Origin: CAYLLN01 sp040901775
GTDB taxonomy: Bacteria; Planctomycetota; Planctomycetia; Pirellulales; Pirellulaceae
Assembly: GCA_040901775.1 (NCBI GenBank)
Contig: JBBDYF010000260.1
Coordinates: 9,122 to 73,121, forward strand
Direction of reading: 5' to 3'
DNA: 64,000 nucleotides
In this document: positions 1 to 7,857 of the stretch, one piece after another
How the letters are laid out: every line of letters starts with the position of its first letter
Numbering within the stretch: the first letter of the stretch is position 1
The notes under the pieces: model-generated
What the model saw: the letters and a program-made list of their open reading frames with translations, nothing else
Told to the model about the DNA's origin: nothing
Database searches by the model: none
Translations under genes and position numbers: made by a program

Positions 1-532
1 GCAGGACGCGCATCAGCCCGGAAACTTCGCCTGAGCGGCCGGCGAATAGTTCCGCCGGGGCCAGCCGCGGGCGTGGGTCGGTTCCGACGAATCGCAGGTT
101 CTCGATAAACCCTTCGGCCGATCCGCTTTCTCCGGCAATGATCGCGTTGGCATCGTTGCGCAGGTGCTCGTTGAAGTCGATCACCGGGAAAATCTTGTCG
201 AGCTCTTCGTCGAGCGCACCCAGGTTGCCAACGAACACGTCCCGCGTCCGGTCTCTGGGCACGTGGGCGGCCCGCACGACCACCAGCACATCGACGCCGT
301 ACAGCAGGTCGTTCACACCGCCGCTGGTGTTGTGGCGATGGCCCGGTCTCCAGCCGCCGGGCATGACCGCCACGTAACGCTGCCCCGCGGTTACCGGCGC
401 GATCTCGTCGAATTCGCAGTTGCACTCTTCGGGCGCGAAACCAGCGCCCCCCGTGCTGGGAAAGGCGACGTTGACCGCCAGGCGGAGCCGGTTGCGGGTT
501 GCCAGTAGCAGCGCTTTTTCGGCGACTCTCAT
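1..532 (-). CDS. Phage-type hypothetical protein, cut by the left edge
   Basis: An open frame of at least 177 codons begins with ATG at 532 and runs off the left end of the window without a stop. Its ATG overlaps the TGA of the upstream gene (ATGA), so the two are translationally coupled. The visible N-terminus has a short helix (MRVAEKALLLATRNRL) followed by mixed alpha/beta sequence including GGWRPGHRHNTSGGVNDLLYGVDVLVVVRAAH. I do not recognise a named family. The tight coupling to a phage tail-completion-like gene suggests a structural or head-tail gene of the same prophage. Function is not known, and the C-terminus is outside the window. Confidence 0.6.
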   Translation of the reverse strand, partial: MRVAEKALLLATRNRLRLAVNVAFPSTGGAGFAPEECNCEFDEIAPVTAGQRYVAVMPGGWRPGHRHNTSGGVNDLLYGVDVLVVVRAAHVPRDRTRDVFVGNLGALDEELDKIFPVIDFNEHLRNDANAIIAGESGSAEGFIENLRFVGTDPRPRLAPAELFAGRSGEVSGLMRVL

Positions 533-1413
533 GCCCCGGCCTCCAGCGCTGCGCGGATGCCGATCGAAAGAGCCTGGTTCGCCACGTCGGCCCAGCGGTC
601 CAGCCAGACCTGCGGGGCTTCCGCGGGCAAGAACTGCCGCTTGGGAATGCCCCGTTTGGGATCTCCGTAGTTGTGCGAGGCGGCATAGGGGACATTGGTT
701 CCGACGATCACACCGTTTCCGATCGCCTCGAAAACTTGATCCTCCCCACCCTCAGCGGACGGTGGCGCGTAGTTGACGTGGGCACCCGTGCCGGTCAGCT
801 TGCCGGGGGAGAGGCTGTTGAGCAGAACGCCGGTGTCGCGCAGGATCTGCACCGTGCGATGCCCGAACACGTCGATCAGCGTCTTGGCCCCTTCGGCCTT
901 GAGCTTCGCCCAGGCGATTTGGGCCGTCCGCTGCTTGGCCTCGGCCGGCGACATCGACAATAGCAGCCGCGCGAGCATGGCGGCAAAGATGCCGTTCCAC
1001 CGCTTTTGCTGAGCCTTGGTCAGCAGCCCCTTATTGCCGGCCACGCCGAACCGCTGCCCCTTGCCCACTCCTGCGTCTGCCTTGAGCTGCGCTTTCTCGC
1101 CCCTGCCGAACCGCCGCTGATACGCCAGGTACGCCGGACTGAGGAGGGGCCACTTCCACTCGTTGCAAAAGCTGACCAAGTAATCGGAGTAGCCGCGGTA
1201 GGTCTTTTTCGCCACGCCAGCCTTGGCCCAGCGGAGGAAGTTTTCGGCCAGGGCAGCGACCGGCGCCGTGGGCGACTCTGGCGAACTGGCTGCCACCATT
1301 TCGGCCCAGACCTTCAGCGCGGCGTCTTCGTCCTCGCTCAGCCGCACGTTGCGGCGATCGTTGGTTTTGACGTACCAGGCTCCGCGGGCTTTCCAGAAAA
1401 ACGGGCGACGCAT
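529..1413 (-). CDS. Chimeric protein: integrase N-terminus fused to phage virion-morphogenesis (Mu gpG-like) protein
   Basis: This 294-residue protein has two unlike parts. Residues 1-88 (start MRRPFFWKARGAWYVKTNDR, then an acidic and helical stretch ending near FCNEW) look like the arm-binding and core-binding N-terminus of planctomycete tyrosine integrases. The catalytic domain with its Arg-His-Tyr residues is absent. From about residue 90 the sequence resembles phage virion-morphogenesis / tail-completion proteins: a helical repeat with LLTKAQQKRW, then ILRDTGVLLNSLSPG, GTNVPYAASHNYG and RQFLP before a terminal helix. The gene lies 180 bases from the 3' end of a tRNA-Pro, the usual place of an integrase. 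The best reading is an in-frame deletion in a decaying prophage that joined int to a tail gene. The fusion is seen directly; the deletion history is inferred. Confidence 0.65.
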   Translation of the reverse strand: MRRPFFWKARGAWYVKTNDRRNVRLSEDEDAALKVWAEMVAASSPESPTAPVAALAENFLRWAKAGVAKKTYRGYSDYLVSFCNEWKWPLLSPAYLAYQRRFGRGEKAQLKADAGVGKGQRFGVAGNKGLLTKAQQKRWNGIFAAMLARLLLSMSPAEAKQRTAQIAWAKLKAEGAKTLIDVFGHRTVQILRDTGVLLNSLSPGKLTGTGAHVNYAPPSAEGGEDQVFEAIGNGVIVGTNVPYAASHNYGDPKRGIPKRQFLPAEAPQVWLDRWADVANQALSIGIRAALEAGA

Positions 1414-1549
1414 CGGCCAGACTCCAGGTGACTGGGAGAATTTTGCCCGTCCCTATTGACTAGTCTGGTCACGTCCGGCCACATTTTGTCGCGATTGGTG
1501 GTATCGCGATTGGTATCAGCGGGGCGATTACAGGCCAGAAGCGGCCTAA

Positions 1550-1582
1550 GAAAAAAGCCGCAACTCCTTATGAAGTCGCAGC
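1550..1582 (-). terminator. Rho-independent terminator of the tRNA-Pro gene
   Basis: On the minus strand an 11-base stem (GCTGCGACTTC / GGAGTTGCGGC, with three G-T wobbles) closes a four-base ATAA loop and is followed at once by six T residues. It begins 11 bases after the tRNA discriminator base, so it most likely ends the tRNA transcript. Confidence 0.75.
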
Positions 1583-1592
1583 TTCCGTAAAG

Positions 1593-1667
1593 TCGGGGTG
1601 ACAGGATTTGAACCTGCAACCTTCTGCACCCCATGCAGACGCGCTAGCCAAGTTACGCTACACCCCG
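1593..1667 (-). tRNA. tRNA-Pro (anticodon GGG)
   Basis: A complete 75-base cloverleaf reads on the minus strand. The acceptor stem is CGGGGTG/CACCCCG with discriminator A. The D arm has a GCG/CGC stem, and the anticodon stem TCTGC/GCAGA carries loop ATGGGGT, giving anticodon GGG. The T arm is GCAGG-TTCAAAT-CCTGT. The C1-G72 pair is characteristic of bacterial tRNA-Pro. No CCA is encoded. The 3' half faces the integrase remnant, as expected when a phage uses a tRNA 3' end as its attachment site. Confidence 0.95.
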
Positions 1668-2167
1668 TTGTCGCAAGAGACGCCGCGGGGCCCGGGCGGG
1701 TTCGGCGTCTCGTCAAAATCAATATCGCAGATCGGGCGGGGCTTGGCAATCCGACAGGCAGCCAGTGAGGTGAAAGGGGGTGCATCTCGCCGGTTTGTGA
1801 TTCTAGGCGGCGGTGTGATCGCTGCGGAGGCCGGTGAGGCGCGCCGGACGAGATTGCCCGAAGCGTTCGAGCGGTAGGGTCTCGCTGAGATGGTCGGCGA
1901 CCAGTGCCAGTCAGGGGAACAGCTTTGAGGAAGCGGAACGACATCGGTTGCACCTACATCGTCACCGTGGACGGGGAATGCCGCGCCTATCGCGTCGTCA
2001 TTCGGGGTATGGTTGATAGGGTTGTTAAGTTTGAGCATTGCGGCAGTCGGGCGGATACTCAGGGTACGCTTTTCTAGGCATCGCTTCGCTCGTCTTGATT
2101 TGAACATTTCCATTTGAGACGAATCAGAGCTAGACCGGAAAGCAAATTCAAACTGACTCACTACCCA
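1668..2167. other. Intergenic stretch between tRNA-Pro and the amidohydrolase gene
   Basis: About 500 bases separate the tRNA from the end of the convergent amidohydrolase gene. I see no recognisable gene or strong hairpin. One short frame (listed separately) has protein-like composition. The base composition looks less GC-rich than the flanking coding DNA, which would fit leftover mobile DNA beside an integration site. Confidence 0.5.
1925..2077 (+). CDS. Possible small protein of 50 residues
   Basis: A short frame starts with TTG at 1925, six bases after AGGGG; a GTG at 1904 is also possible. It encodes a Cys-containing peptide with alternating hydrophobic residues (CTYIVTVDGECRAYRVVI) that could form a beta-sheet. 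No family is recognised. It may be a real small gene, a fragment left by the mobile element, or chance. The only support is composition and a modest ribosome-binding site. Confidence 0.15.
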   Translation: MRKRNDIGCTYIVTVDGECRAYRVVIRGMVDRVVKFEHCGSRADTQGTLF

Positions 2168-3826
2168 TTAGCCACCCTTCCATCCCGGCCCGCGCAGCAC
2201 GCGCCCCGGCAATTCGCCGGTGAACTTGCCGTCTTCCAGAACCAGTTTGCCGTTGACCAGCACATACTGCATCCCTTCCGATAACTCGTGCGGCTGGGCG
2301 AAGGTGGCCCGGTCGGCCAGCTTCGCATAGTCGAAGACGATTACGTCGGCCGCCAGCCCCTCGGCGATGCGTCCCCGGTCGTAGGCCTGCACGCTGTTGG
2401 CCGCCGCGGCGCTCGCCTGGGCGACGGCCCGTTCGAGCGAGATCGCGCCCAAATCTCGGACGTAACGCGACAAGAGCCGTGGGAAAGCGCCATAGGCCCG
2501 CGGGTGCGAAGCGATTTGCGCGTTCGCGGCCGGGCCGACATCGGTGCAGAACGAAACGAAATCGTGCTGCATGGCGAAAATTTTGTTTGCCTCGGTCATG
2601 CTTTCAGGACAGACAAACGCGCCGGTTCGCACCAGGTTAAAGAACGTCTCCCACGGTTCTTCCTGACGGGCCTTGGCGATCGACGCCAGGCTTTGCCCCC
2701 CATGTTTGGAGTAGCGGAGGTCACTCGTCTGGCCGACGATCACCCGGTTCCAATCCTGGCCGACGTGTCGGTACCAGTTTTCCCAGCCGGCGGTGGTTTC
2801 CATTTCCTGACGAATCTCGGCCCGCAGCGCGGCGTCGTCGAGCTTGCGGATCAGCCGCTCGTGGCCGTCGGCAAAGTGCCGCGGGTGGATGAACGCCGCG
2901 ATCCCCAGGCCGTTGTTGACGTAGGGATAAATGTCGGCCGTCACCTGCTGCCCCGCGGCGCGGGCGGCCTGAATCTTGGCGATCGCCAGCCGCATTTTGC
3001 CCCAATTCTGCCGGCCCGCCGTTTTAAGGTGGAAGATGTGGACCGGGGCCTTCCCCTGGCGGCCGATGTCGAGGGCTTCGTCGATCGCCTCCTCGAGCTT
3101 GTCCCCTTCGTTGCGCATGTGCGTGTAGTAGCGGCCCCCATGCTCGCCCGCAACCGCGACCAGCTTGGCAATCTCTTCGGTCGGGGCATAAATCGCCGGC
3201 GGATAGATCAGGGCGGTGCTGACGCCGATCGCCCCGGCCTCCATCGCCTCACGCACCAGGGCTTCCATTTGTTGCTGTTCTTCGTCGCTCGCCCGGCGAT
3301 CGACATCGCCCAGCACCAGGCTGCGAACCTGCGTATGGCCGACCGTCTGCACCACGTTGATCGGCAGCCCCTTCGTTTCGAGCACCTGAAAATACTCGCA
3401 CATGGTCCGCCAGCCGAGCCGCGCCGCGTCGTCCTGGCCAACCGGTGCGGCCGAAACCCCTTCGCCGGCATTGATCGTGGTGATTCCCTGCGTCAGCAGG
3501 TTGATCGAGCTGGCCGGGTCTTTCAGCAGGGGCGTGGCGGTTTGCCCCATCATGTCGATGAAGCCGGGGGCGACGATCAGCCCGGCGGCGTCGATGGTTC
3601 GCTGGCCGGCACCCTCCGGAATGCGGCCGATCTTGGAGATCTTGCCGCCACGAATGCCCAGATCGGCCGCGTACCAGGGCGACCCCGTCCCATCGACAAT
3701 GCGGCCGCCGCGAATCACCACGTCGAATGGCTCGTCGGCCAGAAGCGCAGGGCAACAAAGTGCCAGTAACAACGCGGCAACGATCGGGCGCGTTAGCGCC
3801 GGGCGCGGTAGAAAGGCAAAGTTCAT
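2168..3826 (-). CDS. Secreted N-acyl-D-amino-acid deacylase-like amidohydrolase
   Basis: This 552-residue protein belongs to the amidohydrolase superfamily, closest to D-aminoacylases, which cleave N-acyl-D-amino acids or related amides. ATG at 3826 is preferred to a TTG 14 codons upstream because it starts a clean Sec signal peptide (residues 1-30, ending ALLADE). The beta-sandwich follows (VVIRGGRIVDGTGSPWYAADL), then the barrel. Metal-site candidates are present in HMRNEGD and IFHLK. The usual metal-binding HxH after PGFID is absent: the sequence is PGFIDMMGQTATP, residues 87-99. The usual late Asp may be CTDVGP. A mononuclear-zinc enzyme or a changed substrate is possible. The gene stands alone; the nearest neighbour is 220 bases away. 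Confidence 0.75.
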   Translation of the reverse strand: MNFAFLPRPALTRPIVAALLLALCCPALLADEPFDVVIRGGRIVDGTGSPWYAADLGIRGGKISKIGRIPEGAGQRTIDAAGLIVAPGFIDMMGQTATPLLKDPASSINLLTQGITTINAGEGVSAAPVGQDDAARLGWRTMCEYFQVLETKGLPINVVQTVGHTQVRSLVLGDVDRRASDEEQQQMEALVREAMEAGAIGVSTALIYPPAIYAPTEEIAKLVAVAGEHGGRYYTHMRNEGDKLEEAIDEALDIGRQGKAPVHIFHLKTAGRQNWGKMRLAIAKIQAARAAGQQVTADIYPYVNNGLGIAAFIHPRHFADGHERLIRKLDDAALRAEIRQEMETTAGWENWYRHVGQDWNRVIVGQTSDLRYSKHGGQSLASIAKARQEEPWETFFNLVRTGAFVCPESMTEANKIFAMQHDFVSFCTDVGPAANAQIASHPRAYGAFPRLLSRYVRDLGAISLERAVAQASAAAANSVQAYDRGRIAEGLAADVIVFDYAKLADRATFAQPHELSEGMQYVLVNGKLVLEDGKFTGELPGRVLRGPGWKGG

Positions 3827-3902
3827 GGGGGGGCGGCTCTCGTGGCGGTACACATGGGTGTCAGCCAATTAGAACGAGCGGCTGAGCGGAATGCCATTCC
3901 CG

Positions 3903-3958
3903 GAAACGCTTCTGCGAAGCGCCAGCTAAGCGGTGAAACGCTTCTGCGAAGCGCCAGC
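3903..3958. repeat. Duplicated hairpin repeat (CGCTTCTGCGAAGCG)
   Basis: Two identical 24-base copies at 3903-3926 and 3935-3958 each contain the 15-base palindrome CGCTTCTGCGAAGCG (six-base stem, TGC loop) followed by CCAGC. They lie between the amidohydrolase start and the receiver gene. Variants of the GCGAAGC/GCTTCGC theme recur near 19166 and 61219, so this looks like a dispersed REP-like element rather than a terminator; there is no T-run. Confidence 0.7.
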
Positions 3959-4049
3959 CAAGGCTATTCGTGGGGCGTTACACAGGATACTGCGGCCCGG
4001 TTTCAACTGCACGCGGAATCGTTGTGGCGAACGAGCCCATCCGGGCGTG

Positions 4050-4466
4050 TCAATCTCTCAAGGGTCCGCCCGTTCCGCGTCGCGTCGCGACTTCGCTCAG
4101 CAGCGACTCTAGCACATCGAACCGGACGGGCTTCAACAAGATCCGATCGAAAAGTTGCCTCGTCCCCTGATCTTGCGGCCGTGCCAGGCCCGTCAGCGCG
4201 ACGATCGTCAAGGGCCGATCCGACGCCTCCTCACGCAGCTCGGCGGCCAGTTCGCGGCCATTCATGCCCGGCATGAGCAGGTCGGAAATGATCAGATCGA
4301 AATGATGCTCGCGAGATTCCTCCAAGGCCGCCGGCCCGCGATAGGCCACGTTCACCCCATGCCCCAGCGCCTTGAGCAGCTTGGCCAGGGTGTTGGCTGC
4401 GTCGGGGTTGTCGTCCACCACGAGAATCCGTAAACCCTCAGCCGAACGTTCGGGTTGCAAGGTCAT
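4050..4466 (-). CDS. Stand-alone response-regulator receiver protein
   Basis: A CheY-like receiver with no output domain, 138 residues from ATG 4466 (MTLQPERSAEG). The frame is open further upstream, with an ATG at 4523 and a GTG at 4577, so a longer N-terminus cannot be excluded. All receiver residues are visible: acidic pair in LRILVVDDN, phospho-acceptor Asp in LIISDLLMPG, Thr in IVALTG and Lys in LLKPV. The protein ends shortly after the last helix. No histidine kinase is adjacent, so its partner is elsewhere. Single receivers like this often serve as phosphorelay intermediates or bind target proteins; nothing here says which. Confidence 0.85.
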   Translation of the reverse strand: MTLQPERSAEGLRILVVDDNPDAANTLAKLLKALGHGVNVAYRGPAALEESREHHFDLIISDLLMPGMNGRELAAELREEASDRPLTIVALTGLARPQDQGTRQLFDRILLKPVRFDVLESLLSEVATRRGTGGPLRD

Positions 4467-4639
4467 GAGCCAAAATTCGGGCCAGAGTGTCGGAATCGAG
4501 AGACGATCATCCGCCTCTTCCATCCTGGCAGCAAAGGGCGTGCCCGGATAGACATGCACTTCCGTAAAGGCTAGCACTCCAGGTCCGTCACTCCAGGTCC
4601 GTCGAGAACGTCCTCTCCCTTTGCGGAGTTTCCGCCGCT

Positions 4640-5347
4640 ATGCGTCTGCACCGCCGACAGCGCGAAGCCGAGGAGATCGACGATCCCGCCTTGGAAACGG
4701 CCCGGCTGCACGGCGCGCTCCACGGTTTGACGACGATCAACCTGCTCAGCGCGAGCGCCGGCATTCTCTGGCCGCCGCTGCGCCGGCTCGCCCGCCGGCT
4801 GAAGGTCCGCCGCCTGCGGGTGCTCGATATTGCCTCCGGCGCGGGGGACGTTCCGATCCGGCTGTGGAAGAAAGCCCGCCGGGCCGGCCTGGCGCTCGAC
4901 ATTCACGGCCTCGACATCAGCGAGCGAGCCCTCGACTTTGCCCGCCAGCGGGCCGCCGCCGCCGGCGCGCCGCTGACTTTCGCCCGGCACGACGCTTTGT
5001 CCGAAAAATTGCCCGCGGGCTACGACGCGATCGTCAGCTCGCTCTTTCTGCATCACCTGGACGAGCAGCCGGCGGTGCGCCTGTTGCGGGCCATGGCCGG
5101 CGCGACCGAGCGGCTGGTGCTGGTGAACGATCTGCGGCGCAACTTACCGGGCCTCTGGCTGGCCCACTTTGCCGGCCGCTGCCTCACGCGGTCGGACGTG
5201 GTGCGGGTCGATGCGGTGCGCAGCGTGCGGGCGGCCTATACGATGGCCGAGGCGCGCGATCTGGCGGCGGCGGCGGGCCTCGACGGCGCGACGCTCGCGC
5301 GCCGCTGGCCCTGCCGATTCTTATTGTCTTGGCAGCGCGTCAAGTAA
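4640..5347 (+). CDS. Class I SAM-dependent methyltransferase of the type III PKS set
   Basis: A 235-residue methyltransferase of the class I Rossmann type. Motif I is VLDIASGAGDVPIRL near residue 60. Motif II (acidic, IHGLDIS) and motif post-I follow, then AIVSSLFLHHL, which is typical of small-molecule methylases. An N-terminal helix with many Arg residues (RLHRRQREAEEIDDP) precedes the domain. The gene converges on the type III polyketide synthase gene with only 24 bases between stops. In other planctomycetes a methylase of this kind sits with the same PKS and flavoprotein, so the likely substrate is the phenolic or pyrone product of that pathway. The substrate is inferred from context only. 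Confidence 0.8.
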   Translation: MRLHRRQREAEEIDDPALETARLHGALHGLTTINLLSASAGILWPPLRRLARRLKVRRLRVLDIASGAGDVPIRLWKKARRAGLALDIHGLDISERALDFARQRAAAAGAPLTFARHDALSEKLPAGYDAIVSSLFLHHLDEQPAVRLLRAMAGATERLVLVNDLRRNLPGLWLAHFAGRCLTRSDVVRVDAVRSVRAAYTMAEARDLAAAAGLDGATLARRWPCRFLLSWQRVK

Positions 5348-5371
5348 GCGGCGCCTCAAGTTAGCGGCGCC

Positions 5372-6445
5372 TCAAATAAACAGCGCCCCCTCGGCAAACA
5401 TGCCCGGACCAAAGCCGAGCGCCACGCAAGGCCGCTCCGCGCCGCCGGCTCGCAAGCGGTCAAGAATGAACAGCACTGTCGGCGACGACATGTTGCCGTT
5501 TTGGGCCAAAACCTCGCGGCTGATTGCGGTCGCCTCGCGCGGCAGGTTCAGGCATTCTTCAATCGCGCTCAAAATGCGCGGCCCGCCCGGATGGATCGCC
5601 CACGAGCGGATGTTCTCCAGCCGCTGGCCCTGCTGGGCCAGCCAGGCCGTCAGCCAGGGGCGCAGGTGCTGCTGGATCAAGTCGGGCGCGCGGGCGGCGA
5701 GCGTCATTTCAAAGCCGTGATCGCCAATGTGCCAGCTCATCGCGTCGGTCGAATCGGGCAACAGGCACGAACCGGTCGCGGCGACTTGCCAGGCGTTGCC
5801 CCCATGGGGAATAGCGCCGCCGCCGACCAGCGCCGCGGCCCCGTCGGCAAATAGGGCGTTCGCCACGATTCGTTCGGGATCCCACGCAAAGCGATAGTGC
5901 AGGCTGCACAGTTCGACGGCACAGAGCAGCACGCGGGCCGCCGGATCGGCCGTGGCGAGCGCCTGGGCGACGCGGAGGCCGTTGATCGCCCCGTGACATC
6001 CCATAAAGCCGACCTGAATCCGCTGCGTCGTGGGGCTGAGTTCCAGGCCGGTGAGCAGCGCTGTGTCGATGCCCGGCGCGCCAAAGCCGGTACACGAGAC
6101 CGTCACCAGGTGAGTGATGTCGCCGCGCTCGACACCCGACGTTTCCAGCGCGGCTTGGGCCGCTTGCCGGGCAAGGGGCGGGGCATGTTCGGCATAGAAC
6201 CCCATTCGTTCGGCAGTCGTCGGGCCGGGGGTAACGGCCCGCTCGTCGGTCAGCCAATCGAGTGCAATCCGATGCGGCAGCACCGTCTGCCGGTTCTCGA
6301 CCCCCGCCTTGCGATACAGCACGCGCAGCATCCGCTCTTGCTGCTCGGTGCGGCAGATGACTTGCCGGGCCAGGTCGGTCGCTTCGGCCTGGCTCATCGA
6401 GTGCTGGGGAACGGCGGTCCCCAGTCCGAGAATTTGCAGCGTCAT
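5372..6445 (-). CDS. Type III polyketide synthase (chalcone/stilbene synthase family)
   Basis: A 357-residue homodimeric-type ketosynthase that would condense malonyl-CoA onto an acyl-CoA starter without an acyl carrier protein. The thiolase-fold triad is intact: Cys150 in VGFMGCHGA, His285 in WAIHPGGP and Asn318 in AQNGNMSSPT. The C-terminal GFGPGMFAEGALF loop is the family's conserved end. Length matches bacterial type III enzymes. Its ATG overlaps the TGA of the upstream flavoprotein gene (ATGA), so the two are co-translated. Bacterial relatives make alkylpyrones, alkylresorcinols or tetrahydroxynaphthalene; the product cannot be read from sequence. Confidence 0.92.
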   Translation of the reverse strand: MTLQILGLGTAVPQHSMSQAEATDLARQVICRTEQQERMLRVLYRKAGVENRQTVLPHRIALDWLTDERAVTPGPTTAERMGFYAEHAPPLARQAAQAALETSGVERGDITHLVTVSCTGFGAPGIDTALLTGLELSPTTQRIQVGFMGCHGAINGLRVAQALATADPAARVLLCAVELCSLHYRFAWDPERIVANALFADGAAALVGGGAIPHGGNAWQVAATGSCLLPDSTDAMSWHIGDHGFEMTLAARAPDLIQQHLRPWLTAWLAQQGQRLENIRSWAIHPGGPRILSAIEECLNLPREATAISREVLAQNGNMSSPTVLFILDRLRAGGAERPCVALGFGPGMFAEGALFI

Positions 6446-7749
6446 GCGGTGGGCAATCCTTTGGGCGAAGCGGCGGTTTCGAGTTCAAGCGGATCGTTGA
6501 GAATCAGTTTCGCCTTGCCGGCCAGCCGGGCACCCAGCGTCAGCAAGCTCGGCATGGCACGTAGCAGCGGCAGCGTGGCGGCGACGAGCCGGGGCCGGCT
6601 GGCCCACTGGGCGATGGCCGAAGCTGCCCGGATGCGCGGAGCGAACGCCCGCCGCCAGGCGGCCGAATAAACCTTTCCAACTTGCTGGCGCGCGGCGGGC
6701 GAATCGAGTTGGTCTTGGTGGTCGATCAACAGCCGAGTCAGCAGCCAGGCCGATTGCATCGCCATGCTGATTCCTTCGGCCACCACCGGGTGCGCCTCTC
6801 CTGCGACGTTGCCGACGGCGAAAATGCCGTGTTGATAGCCGCCCCGAATGCCGGGCTGGATCGGTCCCGCCGAGAGCCAGGTTCCGTTAATCCGGGCGCG
6901 ATCGAGCACCGGGCCAAGCACGGGCAGCGATTGCAGAATGTGGGATAGCACCGCTTCGCCCGCCGATTGGCCGCCGGAGCGGGCGAGTGTTTCGAGCCGC
7001 GACCGGCGGATACAGCACGAGAGACTCGCCGCGCCCGCTTCGCAGTGGACCATGCCGCCGTAGCCATCGGCAAAACTCAACAGGGGCATCAAGCCGGCGG
7101 GCAAACCGGTTTCGTGAAAGTGGGCCTTGAAGGCGAGCCAGTCGTGCGGATGACTATGGCGCGCCGCCGGCTGCGTCGGCAGCGAACCGAGGTCCCAAGA
7201 GCCGTGAGCCGCGATGACCGTGCGGGCCTCGATCTCGATCGTGCGCCGCGTCGCCAGCGATTCGACCCGGCACAGGTGGCGGCCTCCTTCGGAACTCAAC
7301 TGCACGCAGCGCATCGGCTGCAGGATCTGCGCGCCGACGGCCTGGGCGCGGTCCAAGAGCAACGCATCGAGCCGCTGGCGGCTGAGGGCCCGCCCGCGGT
7401 CGTCTTCCCCCTGGCGCAAGAGCGGCAGCGGCGCCAGCACGCTGTGCTGGCCGGAAAACAGGGCCGTTTGCCGCACCAGTGGGCCTGCCAACTCGGCGAA
7501 CGCTTCGGCCAGCCCCAAGGCGGCGAAGAGCGGCCCGTTGGTTGCCGACAGGTACTCGCCGCAGACCTTTGGTCGGGGAAAAGCCTTCCGCTCGACGACG
7601 ACGACCGACCAGCCCGCCCCGGCCAGCAAGGTCGCCGCGGTCGCCCCCGCCGGCCCGCCGCCAATGATCAGGGCATCGCAGCTCAAGGCGTTACAGCTCA
7701 AGGCGTTACAGCTCAAGGCGTTACAGCTCAGGGCGTCGCATGATTGCAT
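6442..7749 (-). CDS. FAD-dependent oxidoreductase, geranylgeranyl-reductase-like, of the PKS set
   Basis: A 435-residue flavoprotein. The FAD-binding beta-alpha-beta motif DALIIGGGPAGATAATLL begins at residue 26, and a second FAD region is AVGNVAGEAHPVVAEGISMAM. KVCGEYLS after the first strand-turn is typical of geranylgeranyl reductase and halogenase-like monooxygenases. It likely hydroxylates or reduces the polyketide made by the coupled PKS. The first 25 residues are unusual: a run of ALSCN pentapeptides encoded by a 15-base tandem repeat placed directly before the Rossmann motif. Translation start at ATG 7749 is the first in frame, but no clear ribosome-binding site precedes it. Confidence 0.85.
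   Translation of the reverse strand: MQSCDALSCNALSCNALSCNALSCDALIIGGGPAGATAATLLAGAGWSVVVVERKAFPRPKVCGEYLSATNGPLFAALGLAEAFAELAGPLVRQTALFSGQHSVLAPLPLLRQGEDDRGRALSRQRLDALLLDRAQAVGAQILQPMRCVQLSSEGGRHLCRVESLATRRTIEIEARTVIAAHGSWDLGSLPTQPAARHSHPHDWLAFKAHFHETGLPAGLMPLLSFADGYGGMVHCEAGAASLSCCIRRSRLETLARSGGQSAGEAVLSHILQSLPVLGPVLDRARINGTWLSAGPIQPGIRGGYQHGIFAVGNVAGEAHPVVAEGISMAMQSAWLLTRLLIDHQDQLDSPAARQQVGKVYSAAWRRAFAPRIRAASAIAQWASRPRLVAATLPLLRAMPSLLTLGARLAGKAKLILNDPLELETAASPKGLPTA
7672..7746. repeat. 15-base in-frame tandem repeat at the start of the flavoprotein gene
   Basis: Five 15-base units of the form GGCGTTACAGCTCAA lie head to tail. The middle three are nearly identical, and the outer two are degenerate. 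Because the unit is 15 bases, copy-number change adds or removes five residues (ALSCN) without shifting frame. Confidence 0.9.
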
Positions 7750-7857
7750 GATGGGAAGTGCTACTCTCGCTAGCGGCGGGCGCTCAACCGACCTTGATGA
7801 ATTGCCACCCGCCCAGTATATCCCCCCTCTCCGAGATCGGGGGGCGAGGAGGATGGT

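Noticed and set aside
1658..2161. 167-residue minus-strand frame over the tRNA flank
   Set aside because: It overlaps the tRNA gene, and its composition is Pro/Arg/Ser-rich without any motif.
2288..3769. 493-residue plus-strand frame opposite the amidohydrolase
   Set aside because: This is a typical GC-rich mirror frame with no motif, and the opposite strand holds a clear enzyme.
3903..3958. Start of a CRISPR array
   Set aside because: There are only two copies with an 8-base gap between them, and no cas gene is present.
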